Below, piece after piece: positions 1 through 5,329 of a stretch of 7,331 nucleotides of DNA. Position 1 is the stretch's first letter. Each line of letters starts with the position of its first letter. The stretch lies in contig USAX01000094.1 of assembly GCA_900552705.1 (NCBI GenBank), positions 1 to 7,331 on the forward strand, given 5' to 3'. The position numbers were made by a program, and so were the translations under genes. Under the pieces are notes generated by a model. The model did not search any database. It was not told the DNA's origin and was given only the letters and a program-made list of their open reading frames with translations. The stretch comes from an uncultured Collinsella sp. Its GTDB lineage: Bacteria > Actinomycetota > Coriobacteriia > Coriobacteriales > Coriobacteriaceae.

Positions 1-21
1 CCGTGTATCTAGAGGTTTTCG

Positions 22-51
22 TTGACAGCCCCCAAGGTTGCATCGTATTAT
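22..51 (+). promoter_or_regulatory. Sigma70-type promoter of the tRNA-tuf operon
   Basis: A perfect -35 hexamer TTGACA (22-27) is followed after 18 nt by TATTAT (46-51), which fits the actinobacterial TAnnnT form of the -10 box. A start near 58 would give a leader of about 55 nt before tRNA-Tyr, the first gene of the run. The bases just upstream (GAGGTTTTC, 12-20) recur in front of the second promoter of this window, so the conserved block is longer than the core hexamers. It probably drives the three tRNAs and tuf, since no terminator is seen before 1676. Confidence 0.8.
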
Positions 52-113
52 CTTTTTCGTTCGCGGGGGCGGCGGTCCAAAAGACCAAAGGACCTGCGGA
101 TACTTGAACGATT

Positions 114-195
114 GGGAGTTTGCCCGAGTGGTTAATGGGGACGGGCTGTAAACCCGTTGGCTCTGCCTACATAGGTTCGAATCCTATAGCTCCCA
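114..195 (+). tRNA. tRNA-Tyr (anticodon GTA)
   Basis: A full class II cloverleaf is visible. The acceptor GGGAGTT pairs with AGCTCCC (188-194) with one G-U. The anticodon stem ACGGG/CCCGT (141-145/153-157) frames the loop CTGTAAA with anticodon GTA at 148-150. A long variable arm (GGC/GCC) and the T arm ATAGG-TTCGAAT-CCTAT follow. The long variable arm is expected for bacterial tRNA-Tyr, and the discriminator is A195. The next bases are CCC, not CCA, so the 3' CCA is not encoded and would be added by nucleotidyltransferase. It is the first gene of the operon. Confidence 0.97.
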
Positions 196-205
196 CCCGT
201 CAAGT

Positions 206-281
206 GCCTGTATAGCTCAGTCGGTAGAGCACTTCGTTGGTAACGAAGAGGTCACCAGTTCAAGTCTGGTTGCAGGCTCCA
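206..281 (+). tRNA. tRNA-Thr (anticodon GGT)
   Basis: The acceptor GCCTGTA (206-212) pairs with TGCAGGC (271-277) with one U-G. The D arm carries AGCTCAGTCGGTAGAGC. The anticodon stem CTTCG/CGAAG (232-236/244-248) encloses TTGGTAA with anticodon GGT at 239-241, reading ACC and ACU. The T arm is CCAGT-TCAAGTC-TGG-like. The discriminator is T278 and CCA is encoded at 279-281. It lies 10 nt after tRNA-Tyr and 3 nt before tRNA-Met, so the three are surely cut from one precursor. Confidence 0.97.
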
Positions 282-284
282 TCC

Positions 285-361
285 GGCGGTGTAGCTCAGT
301 TGGTTAGAGCACACGGTTCATACCCGTGGCGTCACTGGTTCGAATCCAGTCACCGCTACCA
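285..361 (+). tRNA. tRNA-Met, elongator type (anticodon CAT)
   Basis: The acceptor GGCGGTG (285-291) pairs with CACCGCT (351-357), with a G-U wobble at the terminal 1-72 position. The anticodon stem CACGG/CCGTG (312-316/324-328) holds loop TTCATAC with CAT at 319-321. CCA is encoded at 359-361. The anticodon stem lacks the three consecutive G-C pairs of initiator tRNA, and the body resembles bacterial elongator tRNA-Met. A tRNA-Ile with lysidine-modified CAT cannot be fully excluded from sequence alone. Confidence 0.9.
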
Positions 362-372
362 TAGGTAACACG

Positions 373-403
373 GTGGCTTCTCAATAGTATGTTGAGAGGC
401 CAC
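373..403 (+). other. Stable hairpin between tRNA-Met and tuf
   Basis: GTGGCTTCTCAA (373-384) pairs with TTGAGAGGCCAC (392-403) as a 12-bp stem with one G-U and a 7-nt loop. No T run follows, so it is not a canonical intrinsic terminator. It starts 11 nt after the tRNA-Met CCA and lies 55 nt before the tuf start. Plausible roles are a processing or stability element separating tRNA precursor from tuf mRNA, or an attenuation element. A second small hairpin GTCCC/GGGAC (421-425/431-435) lies between it and the tuf ribosome binding site. Confidence 0.6.
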
Positions 404-444
404 TATGGTATAAAGGCAAAGTCCCGTCCGGGGACGACCTGTTT

Positions 445-452
445 AGAGGAGG
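445..452 (+). promoter_or_regulatory. Ribosome binding site that fixes the tuf start
   Basis: AGAGGAGG sits 5 nt before the ATG at 458. An in-frame ATG further upstream at 389 lies inside the hairpin and has no such site, so 458 is the real start. Confidence 0.85.
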
Positions 453-457
453 GCTTT

Positions 458-1648
458 ATGGCCAAAGAGAAGTTTGAGCGCACTAAGCCGCATGTTAACA
501 TCGGCACCATTGGTCACGTCGACCACGGCAAGACCACGCTGACCGCTGCCATCACCAAGGTTCTCTCCGAGACCGAGGGCTGCAAGGCTGACTTCACTGC
601 GTTCGAGAACATCGACAAGGCTCCCGAGGAGCGCGAGCGCGGCATTACGATCTCCGTCTCCCACGTCGAGTACGAGACTGCTGCCCGTCACTACGCTCAC
701 GTTGACTGCCCGGGCCACGCTGACTACGTCAAGAACATGATCTCCGGTGCTGCTCAGATGGACGGCGCTATCCTGGTTATCGCCGCCACCGACGGCCCCA
801 TGGCTCAGACCCGCGAGCACATTCTGCTCGCCCGTCAGGTCGGCGTTCCCTACATCGTCGTCTTCCTGAACAAGTGCGACATGGTCGACGATGACGAGCT
901 CATCGACCTCGTCGAGATGGAGACCCGTGAGCTCCTCTCCGAGTACGATTTCCCCGGCGACGACATCCCCGTCATCCGTGGTTCCGCTCTGGGCGCTCTC
1001 GAGGGCGACGCCAAGTGGATGGACGCTATCCGCGAGCTCATGAACGCCGTCGACGAGTACATCCCGACGCCTGCTCGTAACAACGACCTCCCGTTCCTGA
1101 TGGCCGTTGAGGACGTTATGACCATCTCCGGCCGTGGTACCGTTGCTACCGGTCGTGTCGAGCGCGGTGAGCTCAAGCTCAACGAGCCCGTCGAGATCGT
1201 CGGCATCAAGGATACACAGAACACCGTCGTTACCGGTATCGAGATGTTCCGTAAGTCCATGGACTTCTGCGAGGCTGGCGACAACGTCGGTCTGCTGCTC
1301 CGCGGCATCAAGCGCGAGGACATCGAGCGCGGCCAGGTTCTCTGCAAGCCCGGTTCGGTTACCCCGCACACCAAGTTCACCGGTGAGATCTACGTTCTGA
1401 CCAAGGAGGAGGGCGGCCGTCACACCCCGTTCTTCGATGGTTATCGTCCTCAGTTCTACTTCCGTACCACCGACGTTACCGGTACGGTCAAGCTCCCCGA
1501 GGGCACCGAGATGGCTATGCCTGGTGACCACATCACCATCGAGGGCGACCTCATCCACCCGATCGCCATGGAGGAGGGCCTGCGCTTCGCTATCCGCGAG
1601 GGTGGCCACACCGTCGGTTCGGGCATCGTCTCCACGATCATTGAGTAA
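458..1648 (+). CDS. tuf: Translation elongation factor EF-Tu
   Basis: A 396-aa GTPase that carries aminoacyl-tRNA to the ribosomal A site in the cytoplasm; the length is normal for EF-Tu. The G domain shows the P-loop GHVDHGKT (19-26), the switch I RGITI (61-65), DCPGH (83-87) with the catalytic His87, NKCD (138-141) and SAL (176-178). Domains 2 and 3 follow to the C-terminus, ending in a conserved GSGIVSTIIE. The start at 458 gives the family N-terminus MAKEKFERTKPHVN; the longer reading from 389 adds 23 residues unlike any EF-Tu. All key GTP-binding residues are present. It is the last gene of the tRNA-Tyr/Thr/Met operon, as in the tufB operon of enterobacteria, and is closed by its own terminator. 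Confidence 0.99.
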   Translation: MAKEKFERTKPHVNIGTIGHVDHGKTTLTAAITKVLSETEGCKADFTAFENIDKAPEERERGITISVSHVEYETAARHYAHVDCPGHADYVKNMISGAAQMDGAILVIAATDGPMAQTREHILLARQVGVPYIVVFLNKCDMVDDDELIDLVEMETRELLSEYDFPGDDIPVIRGSALGALEGDAKWMDAIRELMNAVDEYIPTPARNNDLPFLMAVEDVMTISGRGTVATGRVERGELKLNEPVEIVGIKDTQNTVVTGIEMFRKSMDFCEAGDNVGLLLRGIKREDIERGQVLCKPGSVTPHTKFTGEIYVLTKEEGGRHTPFFDGYRPQFYFRTTDVTGTVKLPEGTEMAMPGDHITIEGDLIHPIAMEEGLRFAIREGGHTVGSGIVSTIIE

Positions 1649-1675
1649 ATTAGCTCTTTGATATAGCTGACTTAG

Positions 1676-1712
1676 AGAACCCGGCACTTATATGGGTGCC
1701 GGGTTCTTTTCT
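1676..1712 (+). terminator. Intrinsic terminator after tuf
   Basis: AGAACCCGGCAC (1676-1687) pairs perfectly with GTGCCGGGTTCT (1696-1707), a 12-bp stem with an 8-nt loop, followed by a T-rich tail TTCTTTTCT. It lies 27 nt after the tuf stop. The next 140 nt (1713-1852) hold no gene that I can support, up to the second promoter. Confidence 0.95.
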
Positions 1713-1852
1713 GCAATGGATGTTGAGCCGTTGCTGGTGTCGAGAGGATCGATAATGGTCCTGGATGCACCGTCGATTAGATCTCGATGGCTTCATTGAT
1801 GTGTTCCAAATATGAATGGATCCACCGAGAACCAATTGACTCGAGGTTTTCA

Positions 1853-1882
1853 TTGACAGCACTTACGTGGAGCTGATAAAGT
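1853..1882 (+). promoter_or_regulatory. Promoter of the rpmG-tRNA-Trp-secE-nusG operon
   Basis: TTGACA (1853-1858) is followed after 18 nt by TAAAGT (1877-1882), fitting TAnnnT with the same spacing as the first promoter; GATAAA (1875-1880) at 16 nt is an alternative -10. The -35 is embedded in a block (GAGGTTTTC, one variable base, TTGACAGC) shared with the tRNA-tuf promoter. The leader contains a 10-nt palindrome CCCGTACGGG (1894-1903) just before rpmG. Confidence 0.75.
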
Positions 1883-1927
1883 AACAACTCGTGCCCGTAC
1901 GGGGCGGAAATGAAAGGTTCAGGATAC

Positions 1928-2077
1928 ATGCGTACTCTAGTTACTCTTGCGTGCACTGAGTGCAAGCGCCGCAACTATACGACCACCAAGAACAAGGCGA
2001 ACATGCCTGATCGTATGGAGATCAAGAAGTATTGCCCCTGGTGCCGTCACCACACGCTGCACAAAGAGACTCGCTAG
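1928..2077 (+). CDS. rpmG: 50S ribosomal protein L33, zinc-binding (C+) form
   Basis: A 49-aa protein of the large ribosomal subunit near the E site. The sequence begins MRTLVTLACTECKRRNY and ends HTLHKETR, the typical L33 pattern and length. Two CxxC pairs, C9/C12 and C36/C39, form the zinc ribbon, so this is the C+ paralogue rather than the zinc-free form known in many Gram-positives. The ATG at 1928 follows a weak ribosome binding site (AAAGG at 1913-1917, with AGGA at 1921-1924 close to the start). It is the first gene of the second operon and lies 13 nt before tRNA-Trp, with which it seems to be cotranscribed. Whether a zinc-free L33 exists elsewhere cannot be seen. Confidence 0.97.
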   Translation: MRTLVTLACTECKRRNYTTTKNKANMPDRMEIKKYCPWCRHHTLHKETR

Positions 2078-2090
2078 TCTCTAGTCACAT

Positions 2091-2166
2091 ACGCCAGTAG
2101 TTCAATTGGTAGAGCATCGGTCTCCAAAACCGAGTGTTGAGGGTTCGAGTCCTTCCTGGCGTGCCA
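2091..2166 (+). tRNA. tRNA-Trp (anticodon CCA)
   Basis: The acceptor ACGCCAG (2091-2097) pairs perfectly with CTGGCGT (2156-2162). The anticodon stem TCGGT/ACCGA (2117-2121/2129-2133) encloses CTCCAAA with anticodon CCA at 2124-2126. The T arm carries GGTTCGAGTCC. Discriminator G2163 is the expected Trp identity base and CCA is encoded at 2164-2166. It sits between rpmG and secE, a placement seen in many bacteria. Confidence 0.97.
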
Positions 2167-2175
2167 GTCATTATT

Positions 2176-2209
2176 CCGTAAGCTCCCAATTGGGGGCTTA
2201 CGGTTTACT
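2176..2209 (+). other. Hairpin after tRNA-Trp, possible partial terminator
   Basis: CCGTAAGCTCCC (2176-2187) pairs with GGGGGCTTACGG (2192-2203), a 12-bp stem with one U-G and an AATT tetraloop. The tail is only TTTACT, weak for an intrinsic terminator. There is no convincing promoter between it and secE, so some read-through is expected; it may attenuate transcription or mark the tRNA-Trp 3' processing boundary. Confidence 0.55.
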
Positions 2210-2242
2210 CATGTATAAGCGCATTGCGCGGAGGTAACCCAA

Positions 2243-2581
2243 ATGGCCAACAAGAAAAACAAGAAGAAGGCTCAGCAGCCGGCACCTGCCAATAACGCTG
2301 CCGCCAACTCCAAGGTTGAGGCCAAGAAGGCCGTTGCCAAGAAGAACGAGAAGGCTGCGAAGCCCAAGAAGAACGAGAAGCCTGGTTTCTTCGCCCGCAC
2401 CAAGAAGTATTTCGCTTCGGTGAAGTCCGAGATGAAGCGTGTCACGTGGCCCGATAAGAAGGAGCTCGTGAACTACTCGGTCGTCGTTTGCGCTTCTCTG
2501 ATCGTCGTCGGCGTCGTCATCGCTCTGCTCGATGCTGGCTTTGGCGAGGCTCTTGCTCTGTTCTCTGGATTGAGGGGCTAA
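2243..2581 (+). CDS. secE: Protein translocase subunit SecE
   Basis: A 112-aa small membrane subunit of the SecYEG translocon that clamps SecY. Residues 1-47 are a Lys/Ala/Asn/Pro-rich, probably disordered cytosolic extension. The SecE core starts at about 48 with an amphipathic helix (FFARTKKYFASVKSEMKRV), the conserved VTWP at 67-70 and a single transmembrane helix at about 77-99. The core plus one membrane segment is the minimal form common outside gamma-proteobacteria, which have three segments. The ribosome binding site CGGAGG (2229-2234) is 8 nt before the ATG. nusG follows 3 nt after the stop, the classical secE-nusG pair. Confidence 0.97.
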   Translation: MANKKNKKKAQQPAPANNAAANSKVEAKKAVAKKNEKAAKPKKNEKPGFFARTKKYFASVKSEMKRVTWPDKKELVNYSVVVCASLIVVGVVIALLDAGFGEALALFSGLRG

Positions 2582-2584
2582 ACC

Positions 2585-3121
2585 ATGTCTAAGCGTTGGT
2601 ACGTCGTTCACACTTACTCTGGATACGAGAACCGCGTTAAGTCCGATCTCGAGCATCGCATCGAGACTATGGGCATGCAGGACCGTATCTTTGATATCGA
2701 GATTCCTATGGAGCGTGTCACCGAGATTAAAGAGGGTGGCAAGCGCGAGACCAAGGATTCCAAGATCTTCCCGGGTTATGTCCTGGTCCGCATGGAGATG
2801 GATGACGATGCTTGGACGTGCGTTCGTAACACGCCTGGCGTCACCGGTTTCCTGGGCGGCAACGGCAAGCCCGCTCCGCTTTCCCGCGACGAGTACAATA
2901 AGATGACTCGTCGTCCCGGTAAGGGCGATTCGCCCAAGCGTACGTCGGTTGATATTCAGGTCGGCACGTCCGTCCGCGTCACCGATGGCCCGCTTACCGA
3001 CTTTGATGGCAAGGTCTCCGAGGTTAATACCGAGGCAGGCAAGCTCAAGGTCACGCTGATGATCTTTGGCCGCGAGACGCCGGTCGAGCTCGACTTTAAC
3101 CAGGTCGCTGTCATCGCTTAA
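2585..3121 (+). CDS. nusG: Transcription termination/antitermination factor NusG
   Basis: A 178-aa transcription elongation factor that binds the RNA polymerase clamp helices and couples to Rho or the ribosome. The NGN domain spans roughly 1-110, with WYVVHTYSGYENRV at 5-18 and FPGYVLVRM at 62-70. After a short basic linker the KOW domain lies at about 125-178, with GTSVRVTDGPLTDFDGKV at 127-144. Length is typical and there is no large insertion between the domains. The start is set by GAGGGG (2572-2577), which lies inside the end of secE, so translation is probably coupled to secE. The 120 nt after it contain no gene. Confidence 0.98.
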   Translation: MSKRWYVVHTYSGYENRVKSDLEHRIETMGMQDRIFDIEIPMERVTEIKEGGKRETKDSKIFPGYVLVRMEMDDDAWTCVRNTPGVTGFLGGNGKPAPLSRDEYNKMTRRPGKGDSPKRTSVDIQVGTSVRVTDGPLTDFDGKVSEVNTEAGKLKVTLMIFGRETPVELDFNQVAVIA

Positions 3122-3229
3122 GTTTGCGTCCGTTCGCGCGAGCGTGCTTCTTCTGTGACTGCTCATCTCAGGAGTGCTTCTAACACGTGCGTGCTTACGA
3201 TATAGCAAGTACTTCACACTCGTGATTCG

Positions 3230-3235
3230 AAAGGA
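3230..3235 (+). promoter_or_regulatory. Ribosome binding site that decides the rplK start
   Basis: AAAGGA abuts the ATG at 3236 with no spacer but is 6 nt from the ATG at 3242, so the second ATG is chosen. This also matches the family N-terminus. Confidence 0.75.
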
Positions 3236-3241
3236 ATGACC

Positions 3242-3670
3242 ATGGCTGAGAAGAAGGTTGCCAACGTCATTAAGCTCCAGATTCCTGCTGGTGCAGCTAA
3301 CCCCGCTCCTCCCGTCGGCCCCGCCCTGGGCGCTGCTGGCGTGAACATCATGCAGTTCTGCCAGGCCTTTAACGCCGAGACGCAGGACAAGAAGGGCGAC
3401 ATCATCCCCGTTGAGATCTCTGTCTACGAGGATAAGTCCTTCTCCTTCATCACCAAGACCCCGCCGGCGGCTCACCTCATCAAGAAGGAGCTGAACCTCA
3501 AGTCTGGTTCCGCTAAGCCCCAGGCCGACAAGGTCGGTCAGCTCTCCCAGGAGCAGCTCACCAAGATCGCCGAGATCAAGATGCCGGACCTCAATGCCAA
3601 CGACATTGACGCCGCCAAGAAGATCATCGCCGGTACCGCCCGCTCCATGGGCGTCACCATCGCTGAGTAG
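3242..3670 (+). CDS. rplK: 50S ribosomal protein L11
   Basis: A 142-aa protein of the GTPase-associated centre, binding 23S rRNA helices 43/44 with L10; 142 aa is also the E. coli length. The N-terminal domain shows IPAGAANPAPPVGPALGAAG (14-33), including the prolines that line the thiostrepton site, then GVNIMQFCQAFNAET. The C-terminal rRNA-binding domain holds KTPPAA, KSGSAKP and the closing GTARSMG. The start at 3242 gives MAEKKVANVIKLQ; the alternative at 3236 adds only Met-Thr and has no spacing to the ribosome binding site. It pairs with rplA downstream. No confident promoter was found in the spacer after nusG. Confidence 0.98.
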   Translation: MAEKKVANVIKLQIPAGAANPAPPVGPALGAAGVNIMQFCQAFNAETQDKKGDIIPVEISVYEDKSFSFITKTPPAAHLIKKELNLKSGSAKPQADKVGQLSQEQLTKIAEIKMPDLNANDIDAAKKIIAGTARSMGVTIAE

Positions 3671-3688
3671 CGATTTCTTTAGGTAATG

Positions 3689-3773
3689 ACGGGTGCTCCG
3701 ACCGGTGCGCCCGTTATATGTGTGCAATAGGGCACACGATACGATGTGGGAGGGCTCACGCCCGTTTAACCAC
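3689..3773 (+). promoter_or_regulatory. Structured rplK-rplA spacer, candidate control region
   Basis: The spacer can fold into three successive hairpins: ACGGGTGC with GCGCCCGT (3689-3696/3707-3714); GTGTGC with GCACAC (3720-3725/3732-3737); and a two-part stem GTGG with CCAC (3746-3749/3770-3773) enclosing GGGC/GCCC (3752-3755/3760-3763). The last ends just before the rplA ribosome binding site. L1 is known to repress its own operon in E. coli by binding mRNA, so this could serve autoregulation, but I did not recognise a definite L1 site. Confidence 0.4.
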
Positions 3774-3780
3774 AGGAGGT
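3774..3780 (+). promoter_or_regulatory. Ribosome binding site that decides the rplA start
   Basis: AGGAGGT is a near-perfect Shine-Dalgarno. It is 1 nt from the ATG at 3782 but 7 nt from the ATG at 3788, so translation should begin at 3788. Confidence 0.85.
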
Positions 3781-3787
3781 AATGCAC

Positions 3788-4495
3788 ATGGCTAAGCATG
3801 GTAAGAGCTATAACGCCGCTGCCGAGAAGATCGACCGCGCCACGCTCTACACCCCCCTTCAGGCTGCCAAGCTCATCAAGGAGCTCGACACCGCCAAGTT
3901 CGACGAGACCGTCGAGGCCCACTTCCGTCTGGGCATCGATACTCGTAAGGCTGACCAGAACATCCGTGGTTCCATCTCCCTGCCCCACGGCACCGGCAAG
4001 ACCGTTCGTGTTGCCGTCTTCGCCGAGGGCGAGAAGGCCCGCGAGGCTGAGGCTGCCGGCGCCGACATCATCGGTTCCGACGAGCTTGTCGCCCAGATTC
4101 AGAAGGGCGAGATCAACTTCGACGCCGCTATCGCTACGCCGAACATGATGGCCAAGGTTGGCCGCATCGGTAAGATCCTTGGTCCCCGTGGCCTCATGCC
4201 GAACCCCAAGCTCGGCACCGTGACCATGGACGTCGCAAAGATGGTCTCCGAGCTCAAGGCTGGCCGCGTTGAGTACCGCGCCGACCGCTACGGCATCTGC
4301 CACGTGCCCCTGGGCAAGAAGTCCTTCTCTGAGCAGCAGCTTGTTGAGAACTACGCTGCCCTGTACACCGAGATCCTGCGCGTCAAGCCCTCTTCTGCTA
4401 AGGGCAAGTACGTCAAGTCCATCTCCGTGTCTTCCACCATGGGCCCTGGCGTCAAGGTCGATCCCGCTGTCCAGCGTGACTTCCTGGCTGAGTAA
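3788..4495 (+). CDS. rplA: 50S ribosomal protein L1
   Basis: A 235-aa protein that forms the L1 stalk on 23S rRNA and helps release deacylated tRNA; in several bacteria it also represses its own operon. Domain I holds the N- and C-terminal parts, with the conserved FDETVEAHFRLGID at 38-51. Domain II is inserted in the middle. The family signature GKILGPRGLMPNPKLGTV lies at 128-145, and the C-terminal KSISVSSTMGPGVKVD is conserved. The start at 3788 gives MAKHGKSY and the usual length of about 235. It is the last gene of the operon: a terminator follows 37 nt later and the next genes run the opposite way. rplJ-rplL, which follow in E. coli and B. subtilis, are absent here. Confidence 0.98.
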   Translation: MAKHGKSYNAAAEKIDRATLYTPLQAAKLIKELDTAKFDETVEAHFRLGIDTRKADQNIRGSISLPHGTGKTVRVAVFAEGEKAREAEAAGADIIGSDELVAQIQKGEINFDAAIATPNMMAKVGRIGKILGPRGLMPNPKLGTVTMDVAKMVSELKAGRVEYRADRYGICHVPLGKKSFSEQQLVENYAALYTEILRVKPSSAKGKYVKSISVSSTMGPGVKVDPAVQRDFLAE

Positions 4496-4532
4496 CTTTT
4501 AGTTACTGCCTGAGCAAAGCAAGCATTGCTAA

Positions 4533-4571
4533 AGAAACCCGGTTCTGCCCTGCGCAGGACCGGGTTTCTTG
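4533..4571 (+). terminator. Intrinsic terminator after rplA
   Basis: AGAAACCCGGT (4533-4543) pairs with ACCGGGTTTCT (4559-4569), extended inward by a U-G and CTGC/GCAG (4545-4548/4554-4557) to a 16-bp stem with a 5-nt loop. The T-rich part lies mainly in the descending arm (TTTCTT). On the minus strand the tail is TTTCTTTAG, so it may also act on the convergent phosphoesterase transcript. Confidence 0.85.
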
Positions 4572-4582
4572 CTATCGCGTCA

Positions 4583-4620
4583 AAACCACCACAAAGGTGC
4601 CTGTCCCCTTTGTGGTGGTT
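4583..4620. repeat. REP-like palindromic repeat, copy 1
   Basis: Arms AACCACCACAAAGG (4584-4597) and CCTTTGTGGTGGTT (4607-4620) are perfect complements around a 9-nt loop TGCCTGTCC. A 33-nt stretch from 4583 recurs exactly at 7299-7331, in the same orientation. Read on the minus strand the hairpin ends in TTTT, so it could terminate the phosphoesterase transcript. Its last two bases are part of that gene's stop codon. The GACAGGC-type core recalls REP elements, but no transposase gene is present here. Confidence 0.85.
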
Positions 4621-5329
4621 ACCAGGGGGTTCTGGCGGTAGAGGACTCGATGGCCTCGTGGCGTTTGAGCTCGCGGCGCATGGTTTGCGAGTTGAGCCAG
4701 GCTGCCTGCCATCCGCGGATGGGGTAGCGCGTCTCGTCGAGCTCAAACTGCGTATATCCGCAGGCGTTGATGATCGTTGCCCCGCATGCGTGCTGCCGCT
4801 CGCGCTGAAAATCGTAACCGTAGCTTTGGTGTACATGCCCATGCACCATGTAGTCGGCCCCCCAGGACTCGAGCGCTGTGTTAAAGCACTCAAACCCTCG
4901 ATGCGGCAGATCGTCCAGATCACCCATACCGGCGGCGGGTGCATGGGTAAGCAGAATGTCGCACCCGCCGACCATCCTAACCTTACGCGACAGCTTGCGC
5001 ATGCGCTTGGACATCTCGCGTTCGGTGTACATGTTGGCGCCGTCGCGATAACGCATGGACCCGCCAAGGCCCGCAATGCGAATCCCTCGGTACGTGTACA
5101 CGCTGTCTTCCACGCAGATACATCCGCCCGGTGCATGACGTGCGTAGCGGTCATCGTGATTGCCGCGCACGTAGATGAGCGGTTTGTTGATGACGGTGAC
5201 CAAAAACTCAAGATAGTCCGGGTCCAGATCGCCGGCAGACAGAATCAGGTCGACACCCTCAAAGCGCTCCTTGCGAAAGCACTCCCAAAGGCATCGTTCT
5301 TCGGTATCTGCTATGGCAAGGATCTTCAT
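4619..5329 (-). CDS. Calcineurin-like metallophosphoesterase
   Basis: A 236-aa predicted cytosolic, metal-dependent phosphoesterase with no signal peptide. It carries the family motifs: IADTEE (6-11) for the first metal ligand, GD (33-34), GNHD (56-59), TH (128-129) and GHVH (164-167). The usual DxH of motif I is D8-T-E10, so Glu stands in for the first His; this occurs in some Icc/YfcE-related groups. Between the motifs lies GIRIAGLGGSMRY (82-94), typical of that subfamily. The substrate is unknown. Its ATG overlaps the stop of the upstream gene as ATGA; a possible ribosome binding site GGGAG lies 10 nt before. The stop TAA takes its last two bases from the adjacent palindromic repeat. It converges with rplA. 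Confidence 0.9.
   Translation of the reverse strand: MKILAIADTEERCLWECFRKERFEGVDLILSAGDLDPDYLEFLVTVINKPLIYVRGNHDDRYARHAPGGCICVEDSVYTYRGIRIAGLGGSMRYRDGANMYTEREMSKRMRKLSRKVRMVGGCDILLTHAPAAGMGDLDDLPHRGFECFNTALESWGADYMVHGHVHQSYGYDFQRERQHACGATIINACGYTQFELDETRYPIRGWQAAWLNSQTMRRELKRHEAIESSTARTPW

Noticed and set aside
389..457. N-terminal extension of EF-Tu from an ATG at 389
   Set aside because: There is no ribosome binding site, it lies in a hairpin, and the 23 added residues do not belong to EF-Tu.
443..1687. 414-codon open frame antisense to tuf
   Set aside because: It mirrors the strongly biased tuf codons and even begins in the terminator region. No domain is recognisable.
1713..1974. Small minus-strand frames between tuf and rpmG
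   Set aside because: There is no ribosome binding site or motif; they overlap the promoter and rpmG on the other strand.
3122..3241. Separate promoter for rplK
   Set aside because: GATATA-like boxes occur near 3199, but no acceptable -35 lies at a proper distance.
2198..4303. 701-codon open frame on the minus strand across secE, nusG, rplK and rplA
   Set aside because: It lies antisense to four certain genes, and its Leu/Asp/Gly-rich translation looks like the mirror of their codon bias. No family motif is seen.
4583..4620. CRISPR repeat
   Set aside because: There are only two copies 2.7 kb apart with genes between, with no spacer array and no cas genes.
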